Assembly (NCBI GenBank): GCA_037179335.1
Contig: JAKZHN010000002.1
Coordinates: 1,116,001 to 1,180,000 of the forward strand
DNA: 64,000 nt
Reading direction: 5' to 3'
Source of the DNA: Cyclaneusma minus
Lineage: Eukaryota > Ascomycota > Leotiomycetes > Marthamycetales > Marthamycetaceae
Of this stretch, positions 8,695 to 19,676 are shown piece by piece (the stretch's first letter is position 1; the number at the start of each line of letters is the position of its first letter). The notes beneath the pieces were generated by a model. That model was not told the origin of the DNA. It worked only from the letters and a program-made list of their open reading frames with translations, and did no database searches. The position numbers were made by a program, and so were the translations under genes.

Positions 8695-9591
8695 GATAGA
8701 GATATCCACACATACCCTATAATTCTCCACACATACCCTGCCTTATATTTTACGCAGGAGACCCTTTTTGTTAGCAACTAAGGCCCGGTCGACATGCAAC
8801 AAAATTAAGCGCCAGTCCAACTGTCTCCGCTGCAAAATCAATCATCGCAACCACCAAACCACCACCACCACCACCACCGCGCTTCCGCTATAGCTCCAGA
8901 AAACGGCTCCAGCCCTCCGGCGCAAGCTTCAGGTTAGCAGCTCCAATTCCAGCTTTATTTCCAGCTTTGCGCATGCGAGAAATCCCCATTGCGCTGTTTG
9001 TTTATATTATGCTAATTATGCCATGCCAGGCCCTCGCGTTCACCCTCGCCCTCTCAGCCATGGCGTATGCCAGGCTGCCTTCCCCGGACCTCAATACACA
9101 TGCGCTGGAGCTGGAGCTGGAGCTTGGAGCTGAATCTTGGAGCTGGGAGCTGGATTTTGAAGCTGGATCTTAAAGCTGGATTTGGAGCTGGAGCTGGGCT
9201 GAGAATAGTTTTTTCGGAATAGCTCCACCACCCTGGTGGTCTGGCTGCTTACTCCGCATGCCGAGCCACTAGGAGACTGAGTATAGCTTTAAGGGAGCGC
9301 CCCAACGCTCCCTTGAACACACCAGAATCAAGACCACCAAGAACCGACCTTTGTCCTTTGTTTATTGCGTACGCACCCAACCCCGAAGTGAAACCAACAA
9401 GTTTAGAATCAGTTTAAATAGATAATTTGAAATGCTTGGAATTCTTGAAATCCCAATGAAAATGGCTGAAAATCAGTTCAAATAATATAAAATCAATTTC
9501 ACTCATTTAGGGGGCGGAAAAGAATATTTTGCCTGAAATATAAGGCAGGGTATGTGTGGAGAATTATAGGGTATGTGTGGATATCTCTATC
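8695..9591. mobile_element. Non-autonomous TIR transposon (MULE-like MITE), 897 bp
   Basis: A perfect 56-bp terminal inverted repeat bounds the element: 8695-8750 begins GATAGAGATATCCACACATA and 9536-9591 is its reverse complement. Exact 11-bp direct duplications flank it (8684-8694 and 9592-9602). A TIR of this length with a 9-11-bp target duplication is typical of Mutator-like elements; assignment rests on this only. No transposase frame is present, so it would need an enzyme in trans. The TIR contains a near-duplicate (CCACACATACCCT twice). The interior holds a GGAGCT-rich tandem tract. It is neither RIP-degraded nor A/T-biased, and the perfect ends suggest recent insertion. Confidence 0.85.
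9104..9200. repeat. GGAGCTG-type tandem tract inside the element
   Basis: Irregular runs of CTGGAG / GAGCTG with spacers (AATCTTG, GATTTTGA, GATCTTAA). Related CAGCTCCA units on the other strand occur near 8936-8967, suggesting slippage-grown interior sequence. Confidence 0.7.
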
Positions 9592-10112
9592 CGTGCCGAC
9601 GGTGGATAAAAGAAGATACACAGGCAATGATCGATTAATTTGGCGAATTCTACGAATATTTCGACTAGTTTCCAATATTGACGTTTCTGATGAAATAACT
9701 TCGAGTTTTCTGCGCCTGGGGAGTAGATTTTCTATTTATATTTGGAGACCAAGCTAGAGGTGGGTACCTAGTTAATAATAATTCTGATTTCTCACAAGTA
9801 AGTTAGAACCATTCGAAATGGCAAAGACAAATCTTTTCTTGGGAGAACGGATAGAATTAGGGAAGATCATTCAATTGCGACTAATAACAACATGTTGGAT
9901 ACTGTTAGAAAGAGAGTACTCGAAGTTGTCGTCCCAACCAGACGTCAGAAAACGAAGCAGAATCCCATCACCCCTAGTCATAGAGGTTAAGACCCATTAG
10001 CCTTGGAAAGAAACACAAGCTCTATCCTCACATGATCCCATCACAATTGTCCCCGAGTCTTCACCCATGAACGCTTCTCCAAAACACACATCCATGACCA
10101 GGTTCAAGGCAA
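9592..10112. other. Intergenic, nothing recognised
   Basis: The first 11 bases are the right target duplication. The rest has only short open frames without codon bias and no clear promoter or RNA signals. Confidence 0.4.
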
Positions 10113-11561
10113 TTAGCTCTCTTCGGCGTGGCGAGTATTGTAATGGCTTCTTTCATGTCGTTTCCCGCCTCTCTCAGTTGCCGTCGGTGTACCCCTTTGA
10201 GGACGACTACGACGACCTCCTATTTGCGTGAGGTCTTCTAGCTCGTCTCCACACTCTTGAGGATCAGGCTCGTCGTCATCGCCAGAGTCAGCCGCTGACC
10301 TTCTAGGTGCCCGGCTGCCCCTGGATTCTCCGCGGGTCGAACGTCTAGCCCGAGTGCCTGTGCTTGATTCTTTCCCGTCTTCCGCTTTCCTTTTTGAAGG
10401 AGATCCATCAGAATCAGACATGGCCTCGTCTTGGGATTCTTGGGGCTCAAAATCACTACTGACGTCTTGCCTTTTCCCCCGGCGCGTGGCAAAGGCAAGC
10501 GGCCATCCGCATTGGGGAGTTCATTTGGATCGACGTTGATGATCGGTCCTTGGGTGCTAGTCGGAACGACACCTGTAAGAGCTGCAGCTGGAGGAGCAGG
10601 AGTTGGAGGAGCTGGATTGGGAGGAGCCAGGCCAGGGGGTGCCGTAAATGTTGGAAGGGGCGAAGAAGTTCCAGGTTGAGAGCCCATAGTAGAAAGCAAG
10701 GGAGACGGGACCATAGGGGTCTGACGCATGAGGTCCAGCAGCAGCTTCGCGGCGAGCAGTGACAGCGGCTCCACGACCCTCGGCAGGTGAGTTGCTTTTG
10801 GTCAAGCCTGCCGATATTTTGCTATTGGTGGGCGCGTCGTGAGCAGGGACTCCAGAAGCTTCGAGAGCGGCGGCGGCGGCGGCGACTCCACCAGTAAACA
10901 CTAGAGTCAAGGACTTGCGAGGAATAACAGGATTCGAGCGCACTGGTGAGCCCTGGTCAGGGAGCAGAGCTGGTGGGTCTGCGGTCGTGCTAGCAGCGTG
11001 AACAGCATTCGGCCAGTATTCAACAAATAGAACGGAGGGGTCCGCGGATGGGCCATCTGTGATTCTGACACTCAACGACAAGTTGAGAGGCGGGAGCGGA
11101 GTGTATTGGACTTGGGCGCTTTCGGCAGGCGCAGCTTCGCCAGATCCACAGGGAATGTTGACAGGCACAACATGACCTGATTTCTTGGCGTGCTTTGTGG
11201 TCGCACTTTCGACTTCGTGGGCTTCGGCTTTGTGTGCTTCAGTATCCGACTCCTCGAGTGGATTTGTTGTCGTTCTCTGACGCTTTCTCAAACTCTGGGA
11301 CTCCCTTGGAATTTCGTCTGGAGATTGAGTCGCCTGGGGCGAAGAGGTAGAATCGCCAGCGCCAGGAGCTTGCTGGCCTTGCATGCCAGTGTTCATGCAT
11401 TGAGGGGGCATGTTGGCACCGTTCTCAGGGTACTGGGCGCCGGTGGGAGCACCCTCGAACGACTGGAATGGAGAAGACATCGTTGAATGGATGCGAGTAG
11501 TTGAGTGGACTGAAGTCGCGACGAAAGCTTGCAATGCTTGAGAAAGAGGACTCGGGGGCAT
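10113..11561 (-). pseudogene. Paralog 6, frameshifted relative of the gene at 14216-15481 (finger type B, broken)
   Basis: The first frame (ATG 11561 to stop near 10557) carries RQRTTTNPLEESDTE, TPLPPLNLSLS and a FTGGVAAAAAALEA module; the first two match paralog 9 (RQRTRTNPLEDSNTE, SPLPPLNLSLD). Near 10740-10774 homology with paralog 9 continues without a gap but in another frame (LMRQTP... and GPIINVDPNELPNADGR), so a one-base indel, not an intron, is the simplest reading. At the finger, homology drifts again: the second Cys position is lost, and a frame switch leads into a Ser/Arg-rich, acidic tail ending KRHERSHYNTRH, reminiscent of the His half of the finger. At least two disruptions therefore separate the parts. 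An unusual multi-exon gene cannot be excluded. Confidence 0.6.
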
Positions 11562-11639
11562 TGCAAAAGTATTGTGCTTGTTGGTGGCTGGGCCATTGGA
11601 ACCTTGGGATAGGTGACTTTCTTCAGCGGCGGCGCTCCG

Positions 11640-12563
11640 TCAGCACTTCGAACGCTTGCTCGATGGAGAGCAGCATTGCTCCATGATTGCTGGAGAAATG
11701 CTTGCCGTCGAACACTGGATACAAACCGGACCAATGCCAAGCGGAGCTACCATCGAGGCTTCAATAGGAGCTGGGGGTCCAGTAGAGGCAGTGGGAGCTG
11801 AAGGCCCAGCAGGAAGAACATTGAGAGCCGGAAAGGTTTGAGTACCGGGAAGCGAAGCCGAAGCCGAAACATGGCCAACTGCAGGGGTCGAAGATACATC
11901 GGGACCAACAGCGGGCGTCAATAGGAGAGCAGCCGCCGCCGCAGCGATGCGTCCAGTAAATGCCACCAATAGAGATCGACCAGGAGTAACGGAGACGACA
12001 TGTGCAGCACCATATGGAGAGCTGGAGCCGGGAGCTGTTGTAGAGGCTGAAGCAGGATCCGGGGGAGCTAGACACTTCTGAGATGGGTTGCTGGGTACTT
12101 GAGAAGGCGACCAGACAGGAGTATTGACAGCGGCATTAGCCGGGGACGCGAGCTCGACACGGTGGGTTTCCTGAACAGATTTGAACTGGTTGCCTTCTTC
12201 TGGTTCTTGTGGTCCCTTGTCAGGGCGCATCGTACCTGTGGTTGCGGTAGAAGAGAGAAGAGCGTGGGAGTTCGCAATAGCAGCACCATCACCAGCAGAC
12301 GACGGCCGGACACGCTCGGCTTCTTGAAGCCATGGAAAATGGGTTCCTCGATCGATTTCTTGTGGTTCCTGGGCAAGGCGCATGGGAGTACCGGCGGCGG
12401 TGTATGAGCTTGTAGGCATGGGCGGCTGCCAGTAGATCGGGGCTGCAGGTGAAGTCTTCGCTAGGCAACGTTGATGGGATTCGGCAGATTTCGAGGTAAT
12501 CTTGGGAGATACATCTTCGTCTCTGTTAGTACTCGATTTAGGAATGAACTCGGGAGTGTTCAT
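11640..12563 (-). CDS. Paralog 7, family member lacking the zinc finger
   Basis: An intact 307-codon frame from ATG 12563 (MNTPEFIPKSSTNRDEDVS). It shares the GRSLLVAFTGRIAAAAAALL module with paralogs 4 and 6, which places it in the family. The DPNE-CR...RHER finger is absent; the protein ends with a Cys-containing tail (CIQCSTAS...EQCC...SSKRSKC) that does not match the finger. The stop lies only 78 bp before the start of paralog 6. It may be a truncated gene, or the finger may have been lost when the downstream copy arose. No function can be assigned. Confidence 0.55.
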   Translation of the reverse strand: MNTPEFIPKSSTNRDEDVSPKITSKSAESHQRCLAKTSPAAPIYWQPPMPTSSYTAAGTPMRLAQEPQEIDRGTHFPWLQEAERVRPSSAGDGAAIANSHALLSSTATTGTMRPDKGPQEPEEGNQFKSVQETHRVELASPANAAVNTPVWSPSQVPSNPSQKCLAPPDPASASTTAPGSSSPYGAAHVVSVTPGRSLLVAFTGRIAAAAAALLLTPAVGPDVSSTPAVGHVSASASLPGTQTFPALNVLPAGPSAPTASTGPPAPIEASMVAPLGIGPVCIQCSTASISPAIMEQCCSPSSKRSKC

Positions 12564-12774
12564 GGTTTTGTACTACCGGTCTTTATTACTTGGTCTCTCG
12601 ATAAAGCAGGAAAATATTGAAACACGAACAGGATTGTATTACTACCTGCTGCGAAAAAACCAAAGCACTACCTCCCTATCTTCCCATTCTTGTACTACCC
12701 GAAACCCCGTAGAATCCTCCCATTGCAAAAGACTGGTCCATTACCAGTTGGAAGCAGCTGGCTATCAGCCTGCT

Positions 12775-13380
12775 CTAATCGTACCGAGCCATGTGCTTGG
12801 TTCTCTCGTGTCTCTTGCGGTCTTTCTTGTGCACATACGCGCTGGCGGTAGGGCAGCCGGCCACGCGACAAGGCCAAAGACCCGTGGGGTCACGGACCTC
12901 GTTCGGGTCGTCAGTGATCAATGGACCTTGGGTAGAGACGGTAGTCGGAGCGATGGGTAGAGAGGCTGTACCCACAGCGTGAGTGACAGGAATAGCGGGT
13001 CCAAGAGGGGCTGCAATGCGGGCGGGGACTGCGGGCGTCTGTTCGTCGGCTTTGTTGTAGTCGGAGTTATCGGAATCATCAATGGTAAGGTAGTCGGCTG
13101 TTGGTGTGAAGTGAGTAATCATCACTTGAGGAGTCGAACGAGCAGGCGGTGCAGCGGAGGCTTCGAGTGTAGCGGCTTGAGTGACAGGAGGCCTCGGACG
13201 TGGAAGCACAGCAGGTGTAGCAGCGGTTGGAATGGGGGGCAGGCTTCGCGCAGCTCGGCCTGTCGGTGTTCCAAACCACCCGCCATACACAATCCCATGC
13301 ATTGTGTAAGGACGAACAACGGGAGGCGTGGGAGGGACACGAGCGGCTGTGTTAGCTACAAGCTGAATCAATCTACACAT
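12775..13380 (-). CDS. Paralog 8, short C2H2-tailed protein (finger type B)
   Basis: 201 residues from ATG 13380 (MCRLIQLVANTAARVPP). Pro/Ala/Thr-rich body, then DPNEVRDPTG, LWPCRVAGC and YVHKKDRKRHERTKH, ending ARYD. The finger is nearly identical to that of paralog 4, including the stop position. It is shorter than most family members and lacks the basic N terminus, so upstream exons may be missing from this model; I could not find a convincing splice partner in 13381-13700. A TATA-like stretch lies near 13728. Function unknown. Confidence 0.68.
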   Translation of the reverse strand: MCRLIQLVANTAARVPPTPPVVRPYTMHGIVYGGWFGTPTGRAARSLPPIPTAATPAVLPRPRPPVTQAATLEASAAPPARSTPQVMITHFTPTADYLTIDDSDNSDYNKADEQTPAVPARIAAPLGPAIPVTHAVGTASLPIAPTTVSTQGPLITDDPNEVRDPTGLWPCRVAGCPTASAYVHKKDRKRHERTKHMARYD

Positions 13381-14215
13381 TCGAGTTTTTGTCGAGGTGG
13401 GTGAGCGGCTTGTTATGAAAGGTTGTCATCCACTTGTGGATTCTGGCTAGGGGAAAGAGCGGCCCTACACCTTGTCACAGATGAGAAATTTCTTGTTGTA
13501 CCTCGCGGGAGGCATTGAAATCGGGCCATCGATGGCAGAAGATGAGACGAGGGAGGTATAGTAGGTCGGAAAGAGGCGCTGGTGCGGTATGCGTAGCAGC
13601 ACTTCACGGCAGCCCTTTTTTGCGGCTTTTTGGGTATAGTAGATGGCGCTGTAATTTTGGGATTAATCTGTAGCGGGTACTCGTGAAGAATCAAGAAAGA
13701 AATGTTAGAGAGCTTTAGCCAAATTTAATATATTTCAGGACGCGCGGGGATGAGTAACGGCAGCAGCCGCAACACTAAGCCTAGTACTCGGGCTAGTAAT
13801 GAGTTCGGGAGCTTCGGCTGTATTTTTGTCTGCTGTCTTCTCGCGTTTTGTTCTTTGGCTGGCGAAGAATCATGTAGAGTCTTGTTAATTACAAGTGTAC
13901 ACTATTTGAAACTCCAAAGACATTTTTTTTCTTAGGAAAGTAGAGAAGAGTAGGGGTTTTTACGAAAATGGAATTAGTAACAAGCTGCGGTCAAGTCTGA
14001 GAACGAAGACTTCAAATGTGTTTGCTGAGCTTGAGTTATTTTCGCCAATGCTATAGCCTTTTCCGGTAAGCCTATCGGATCTTAGGGACTGATTCCGAAA
14101 TCTTGAGATCCCTTTTCAACTTGAAGGACCAATGCCGACACCATGAGCACTAATTCCCATACCCTAGCATTCGTTCACATAGTTTGAAAACTCATGCCAG
14201 AAACCATTTGGGCAC
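13381..14215. other. Intergenic, no supported gene
   Basis: Only short open frames. 13413-13694 on the minus strand is open but lacks an ATG at its start and family features. It may include promoter or unrecognised 5' exons of paralog 8. Confidence 0.4.
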
Positions 14216-15481
14216 CTATACCCGCAACGGTAATTTGAAACTGCCCATCTGTCCACCTATCTGGCCGCTTAGCGGAATCTTCTGACCAATGAGGAATTCA
14301 AAGGCCATGTCCCTATTTCCCCATCCCCTTGTTTCAATACTCCCCACCCCAAAGTTCCATCGAAAGCTACACATCCATTGTTGAGCGAAATGCGATTGAC
14401 AGCGGCCATTAAACATGCGAGTGTCGTGCTTTTGTCTCTCGTGCCGTTTGCGATCCTTTTTCTGCACATAGTCCGGAGCCTTGAGACAGCCCGGGACACG
14501 GCAAGGCCAGCGGCCATTGGCGTTTGGGACTTCGTTTGGGTCGACGTTGATTACCGGGCCACCCTGGGCGCCAAGCGAGGCCACAGTTGAAGAAGTCGGA
14601 GCTGGGTGAGTCGGAGCTGAGTGACTCGGAGAAATATGAGGCGCGAGTGGTGCAGAAGGCGATGTAGCACCAGCAGATACAGAAGGTGGGACGGCTAGGA
14701 GCGAGGAATTTTCAGCTGGAGAAGCCGTAGGCGAAGGGGGGGCCGAAGTGACGGGAGCTTGACGCATGATCGCAGCTCCGGGACGAGCAGCAGCTCCAAT
14801 TCCATGACCAGCGCCAACTTCTGCTCGATCACCACTAACAATGCCGTGAGAGTTGTGCGGCTGGACCTCTACTGCGGGAGGCGTAGGATTTTGAGCAGCC
14901 GCTTTGACCTCAAACTGCATCCTCTTGACCGCAAACTGCATCCGCCTAACCGCAAAGTCAAACTGCATCCGCAATCTCTGGGCGTCGGCAGGTGAGCGGC
15001 GTTGAGGCGAGCTGGTTTGTGTTGGGATCTTGGTGGGTTCTGAGATGTTGGTTTGTGCTGGATTGTTGTTACGCACTGTTGGTACCTGGCCAAGGAGTAG
15101 AGCGGGCTGGGCGGTTGGACCAGCGGTGAGATTGGTACTCAACGAATACTCGTCAGGCGGGAACAGAGTGGCCGGGTCCACACCAGCGGTGAGATTGGCG
15201 TCCAAAGACAAATTGAGAGGCGGGAGTGGTGAAGCATGGTCTTGAGCGGATGTGGAAAGGCTCTCGGCAGGCATGGATTGACTAGATCCAGAAGAACTGT
15301 GGGCAAGCACAAAATCCTTTGCTTCCTCAGTGTGCCCTCTGGTCATATCTTCGGCTTCCGGTCCTTCAGTATTTGAGTCTTCCAGTGGATTGGTCCTGGT
15401 TCTTTGACGCATTGTCGGAGGTTGCGAGTCGCCTCGAGTTTGGCTTGAAGACCGAGTAGGCTTCGCAGTACGGCTTGGCAT
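14216..15481 (-). CDS. Paralog 9, C2H2-tailed protein (finger type B) with read-through tail
   Basis: Start chosen at ATG 15481 (MPSRTAKPTRSSSQTRG), 421 residues; the upstream open frame looks like leader. It carries RQRTRTNPLEDSNTEG and SPLPPLNLSLDANLTAG, shared with paralog 6, and two spaced NLTAG copies. A striking triple repeat of (R/K)MQF-x-(F)-V-(R/K) lies at about residues 182-205. The C-terminal region has DPNEVPNANG, RWPCRVPGC and YVQKKDRKRHERQKHD, a complete C-x4-C ... H-x4-H finger. Unlike relatives that stop 3-4 residues later, this frame continues for about 50 residues, suggesting loss of the ancestral stop. Function unknown. Confidence 0.75.
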   Translation of the reverse strand: MPSRTAKPTRSSSQTRGDSQPPTMRQRTRTNPLEDSNTEGPEAEDMTRGHTEEAKDFVLAHSSSGSSQSMPAESLSTSAQDHASPLPPLNLSLDANLTAGVDPATLFPPDEYSLSTNLTAGPTAQPALLLGQVPTVRNNNPAQTNISEPTKIPTQTSSPQRRSPADAQRLRMQFDFAVRRMQFAVKRMQFEVKAAAQNPTPPAVEVQPHNSHGIVSGDRAEVGAGHGIGAAARPGAAIMRQAPVTSAPPSPTASPAENSSLLAVPPSVSAGATSPSAPLAPHISPSHSAPTHPAPTSSTVASLGAQGGPVINVDPNEVPNANGRWPCRVPGCLKAPDYVQKKDRKRHERQKHDTRMFNGRCQSHFAQQWMCSFRWNFGVGSIETRGWGNRDMAFEFLIGQKIPLSGQIGGQMGSFKLPLRV

Positions 15482-17695
15482 CGTGGACGTGTTGTGCGCG
15501 TTGGCAGGGTTGCAAGTTGGTAATAAACAGTCGATCTTCAGCGGTTTTGTAACGCTGGCGCGGTTTTTGGAAACAAAACAAGAATTGCGGAATAGTTCGC
15601 TTAATAGAAAAAGGTAGAGCGCAGCGGCGCTAAAAGTTTTTATTTCAGGAAAGAAAGCGGTGAAGTCAAGGCTCAAGGCTGGACACAGAGTGAGATTGTA
15701 GAAATTTCTCAACACAATTTCTGCTAGACTCTATAATTCAAGTTGGAAGATCTCTACTTTACAGTCCGATTGGATATATGATATTGGTATATGGTAGGAG
15801 GACAGCTGACCCCGTTACGTGGTTGGGTAAGACTAAACGTCATTAGCCAGGGATCCATTTAGCCAGCTAGCTAGCGGTATGGGGCCGCAATTTTACTAAA
15901 TCATAAGAAATTTTTGCAATATCAGCTCTCAGAGCTTTAAGCTTCAAAGCAAAAATTGCGGTCAGCTATAGCTTTTGAATTTATTCAATTGTTATTACTT
16001 TTTTTAAAAATCATTAAAATAGCTTATATAATTTAATTTATTAATAATACAATCTCGAATTTTAATTTTTTTAATTTGGATTATTTTTTTAAACATTTAT
16101 ACTACAGAGCTATTGCTTTTTCTAAAAAAAAATACCCAGCTATATAATTACCAAAGCAAGGGATTTTCAAAAAAATGCCTTTTTTATTGCCCAAAATTTT
16201 TAATAAATTAAAATTTTTAATTGAAAATATTCCAAAGCCTATAATAAAATATTAAAAAAAAATCAAATTAAGCGAAAGCATGCCTTTTAATTAGCTGCTA
16301 AATATCAGCGGGCAAAATTTAAAATTATACGCTAAATAGCCCTAAGCAATAGCGTGCAAAATTAAAATCAAAATAATAATAAGCAATATTCTTCCGAATT
16401 TTATACTTTTTATTGCAAATTTCCTAACGTTAAAAATAAGATTATTTGGCAAATTTTTTATTAAAAATTTAATATTTATTTTTTATATTTTTTAAATATT
16501 CGCTTTTTTACTAATTTAATCTTATATTTTAAAATCATATTTATTATACAAAATAATATAATTATTTTAATTTTAATAATAAATATTTTTTTTTAGCAAA
16601 ATATTAAAAATTTAATTTGCTTTTTTTAATATAAATTTAAATTTATTATAAATAATATATTTAAATTGCTATAAAATTATAATTTTATTTAATCAATTTT
16701 TATATTTAAATTTTTAATATTTATTAATATTATTTTCAAATTATAATATATATATATATATATATATACTAATAATATTACTAATTATATAAATTAATAG
16801 GGGGGTAATATTATATAAATATATAATTATTTTTTAATTTAATGCGCTTAATTTTTTTAAAGGGTTATTTTTTGGAATCTTTTTAAATTAATTTATATTA
16901 AATTTATTTTTATAATTTTATATATATTAAAATTCCCATTTACGCTTAATAATTACGAATTGTTTCCAATTTTTATTTAACCTGCGGACTTTATTATTGC
17001 TAATAAAGCGTTAAAATTATATCTATATTTCCGTTAATAATTTATTTTTAAATAGTATTATTATTATTATTATTAATTATTAATTTTTAAATAATATTAT
17101 TAATATTATTATTGCTATTGCTTATTAATATTTATAAATAATTGCTATTAATACCGATATTATATAATAGCTTATTATATTGCTATAAAAATAAAATAAA
17201 TTTCCAAATACAAATAATATTTTATTTAAAAGCTTTTTTTATAATATAAAAAATCCCGGTATTAATTAGCTAAATATTTAGCTTAATAAAAATTATAAAA
17301 AAAATTTGCTGGTAATTAATTAGAATTTATAAAAAAATATAAAATAATTAATATTAATTATTCGGATTATAAAAAGCCTTAAAAATAAATTATATATTTA
17401 TTTTAAATTACGGGTATTTTAATTATTAGCAATTATAATATTGGTAATAATTATTTTATTGGGATTTTTAAAATTATAAAAACGCAATTTCCAATTAAAA
17501 AGTAGTTTTTAATTATTCGTTTATTTTATTAAATATAGGCCGGTTATATTAATAATAATTTAGAAGTCGATATTATAATGCAATTTTTTTTTTAAATAAT
17601 AATAAAATAAAATATAATAAAAATAAAAATTTTTAAATTTTTTTTATATAAAAATATTATATTATATTATTGCAATATAAATAAATAAAAAAATA

Positions 17696-17812
17696 TTGCA
17701 TTATTATTTTAATTTAATTATTTTAATTTAATTATTTGAATTTAATTATTTGAATTTAATTATTTTAATTTAATTATTTTAATTTGGTTATTTTAATTTG
17801 AATTTAATTTAA
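17696..17812. repeat. A/T minisatellite, about 15-bp unit
   Basis: About eight tandem copies of a TTTAATTATTT(T/G)AA unit, including variants with TTTGG. Lies directly before the TIR relic at 17880. Confidence 0.75.
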
Positions 17813-17879
17813 ATAAAAATAAAAATATATTATATTAATATTTTTTTTTATTATTATTAATACCGGCTTTATATTTATA

Positions 17880-18072
17880 TTGGGATCACCAGGGGAGGTG
17901 GCTCACACGCCAAAAGGTGGATATATCCAGTCGTAAGCGTTGTATTCGAAGTGAGTGAGGAAGGAAGGAAAGCTTTATAGTGATAAAGCTATACCTTCCT
18001 TCCTCCGCTGACTAAGCTAAGCTAAACTAGGGTATTCTACGGTGGCTATAGCTAAAATGGTCGCAACAATTC
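17880..18072 (+). repeat. TIR relic, copy A (left-end orientation)
   Basis: Begins TTGGGATCACCAGGGGAGG and includes GTGGCTCACACGCCAA and ATATATCCAGTCGTAAGC. It then has a hairpin-like stretch (GGAAGG...AGCTTTATAG/ATAAAGCT...CCTTCC). The sequence recurs in inverted orientation at 27055-27266 (little mutated) and 20365-20591 (heavily RIP-mutated). Base composition is far less A/T-rich than its surroundings. Confidence 0.75.
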
Positions 18073-19506
18073 AAAATTAATTTTTAATCCATTTATATTT
18101 TAAATGCAATATAAAAACTCTATAGCTAAAAAGCCTATTTAAATAATTTAAATTATAATAATAAATTAAATAATAATTTTTTTATAATTTTTAAAATAAT
18201 TATTGCAAAAATTAATAATATTTTAATATTATAAAAAAAATATAAAAATATTTATTTTTAATAAAGCAATTTAAAATATATTTAAATTATATATTAAAAA
18301 TTATATATTTATAAGCAATTTTGAATTAAAATTTTTAAAAAACCGGAAATTAAAAAATTATAAATTAATAAAGCCGGAAAATTTATAAAAACGAAATTAA
18401 TATAAATTTATAAAAAAAAACTAGTATTAATATAAATTCAATTTTAATAATTTTAATTTATTATTAATATATAAAAAAAATATTTTATATATGCAAAGCA
18501 TTATTTTTATATATTAATTCTATTTTATTATTTTGTATATAAATCCTACTTTATTTTTTTATATATAAATTCCCTTTATAAATTTTATTTTAATTTTTTT
18601 ATTAATATTATATTAATTTTTTTATTAATATATATTTATTATTATATTAATTGCTATTGGCTTTTTTATTTATAATTATAATAGAAAAAATTGCAAAATA
18701 ATTAATATATTTTATAATGTATAAATTTATTTTTAAAAGCGCGCTAAATATTGTAAATTTAATCCCGATTATAAACTTTTTATAATTTTAAATATATATT
18801 TTAAAAATAGCTTAAATTAAAAAATTATATTGCGCAATATTAATATTAATAAATTTTTCGGTATTATTAATATTTTATAAATTAAATATATTTATAAATT
18901 TGTGTTTATATAAATTAAACTTAATTATTTGCAAAATAAATTAGCTAAAATTTTAAAAGCCGCCGCTAATAAAATTAATAATTAAAAAGCGGAAATAAAA
19001 ATAAAAGCAAAGGTAAAAACGGAAGCGGAAGCGGAGGCGGAAAACCTTTTTTTTATTTTGCTTATAGCGTATTTTTAAAAAAGGGTTAATAAATTTTATA
19101 AAATAATTTAAAAATAATTATAATATAATAATAGCAAAAATAGGAAAAGCAAGGGAAAAAATATAAAAAATATAAATAGCTAAATAAATAATTAAATTCG
19201 AAAAACTAATAAAGCTTCGCTTTAAATAAATTCTTTTAAAAAAAATCCGTATTTTAATAAAAACTTAATAAAGATTTTTTTCAAACGGATTAAAAAAAAT
19301 CCGGGATTTTTATATATTTATAAATGCCCCGGGGAATTTTAATATATTTAATAATCGCCTGTAATATTTATACGCTTATAGGTTTATTTATAAATTTATT
19401 TTTAATAATTATTATATTGCCGCAATTAATAAGTTTAATTTATTATTTTATTTTAATAATCGTATATAGCAATTATAATTATAGCGCTATAATTATTGCG
19501 ACTTTT

Positions 19507-19676
19507 ACGAATAGTAGGAGCTTAGCGGTGCCTTAGGCACCCAGTCTTGGCGTGGGTATTGGCTATCCCTAGCTATTATTATGCCCCGATTTTTATTTTT
19601 TATATAATTAATAAACCACTATACCATTATCTACCTTTTGCGTATGCATTATAAATCCCCAATAACCCTAATACTA
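19507..19676 (+). repeat. Direct repeat pair, copy 1
   Basis: About 165 bp closely similar to 33677-33843: GCTTAGCGGTGCC, AGGCA, TGGGTATTGGCTATCCCTAG, then a run to CATTATAAATCCCCAATAACC. Same orientation, about 14.2 kb apart. Could be the same end of two related elements or LTR-like repeats. Confidence 0.75.

Noticed and set aside
11393..11740. 115-codon minus-strand frame between paralogs 6 and 7
   Set aside because: Overlaps the ends of both genes in another frame, with no repeat of family motifs.
16741..16770. (TA)n microsatellite
   Set aside because: Ordinary simple sequence inside A/T-rich DNA, not informative.
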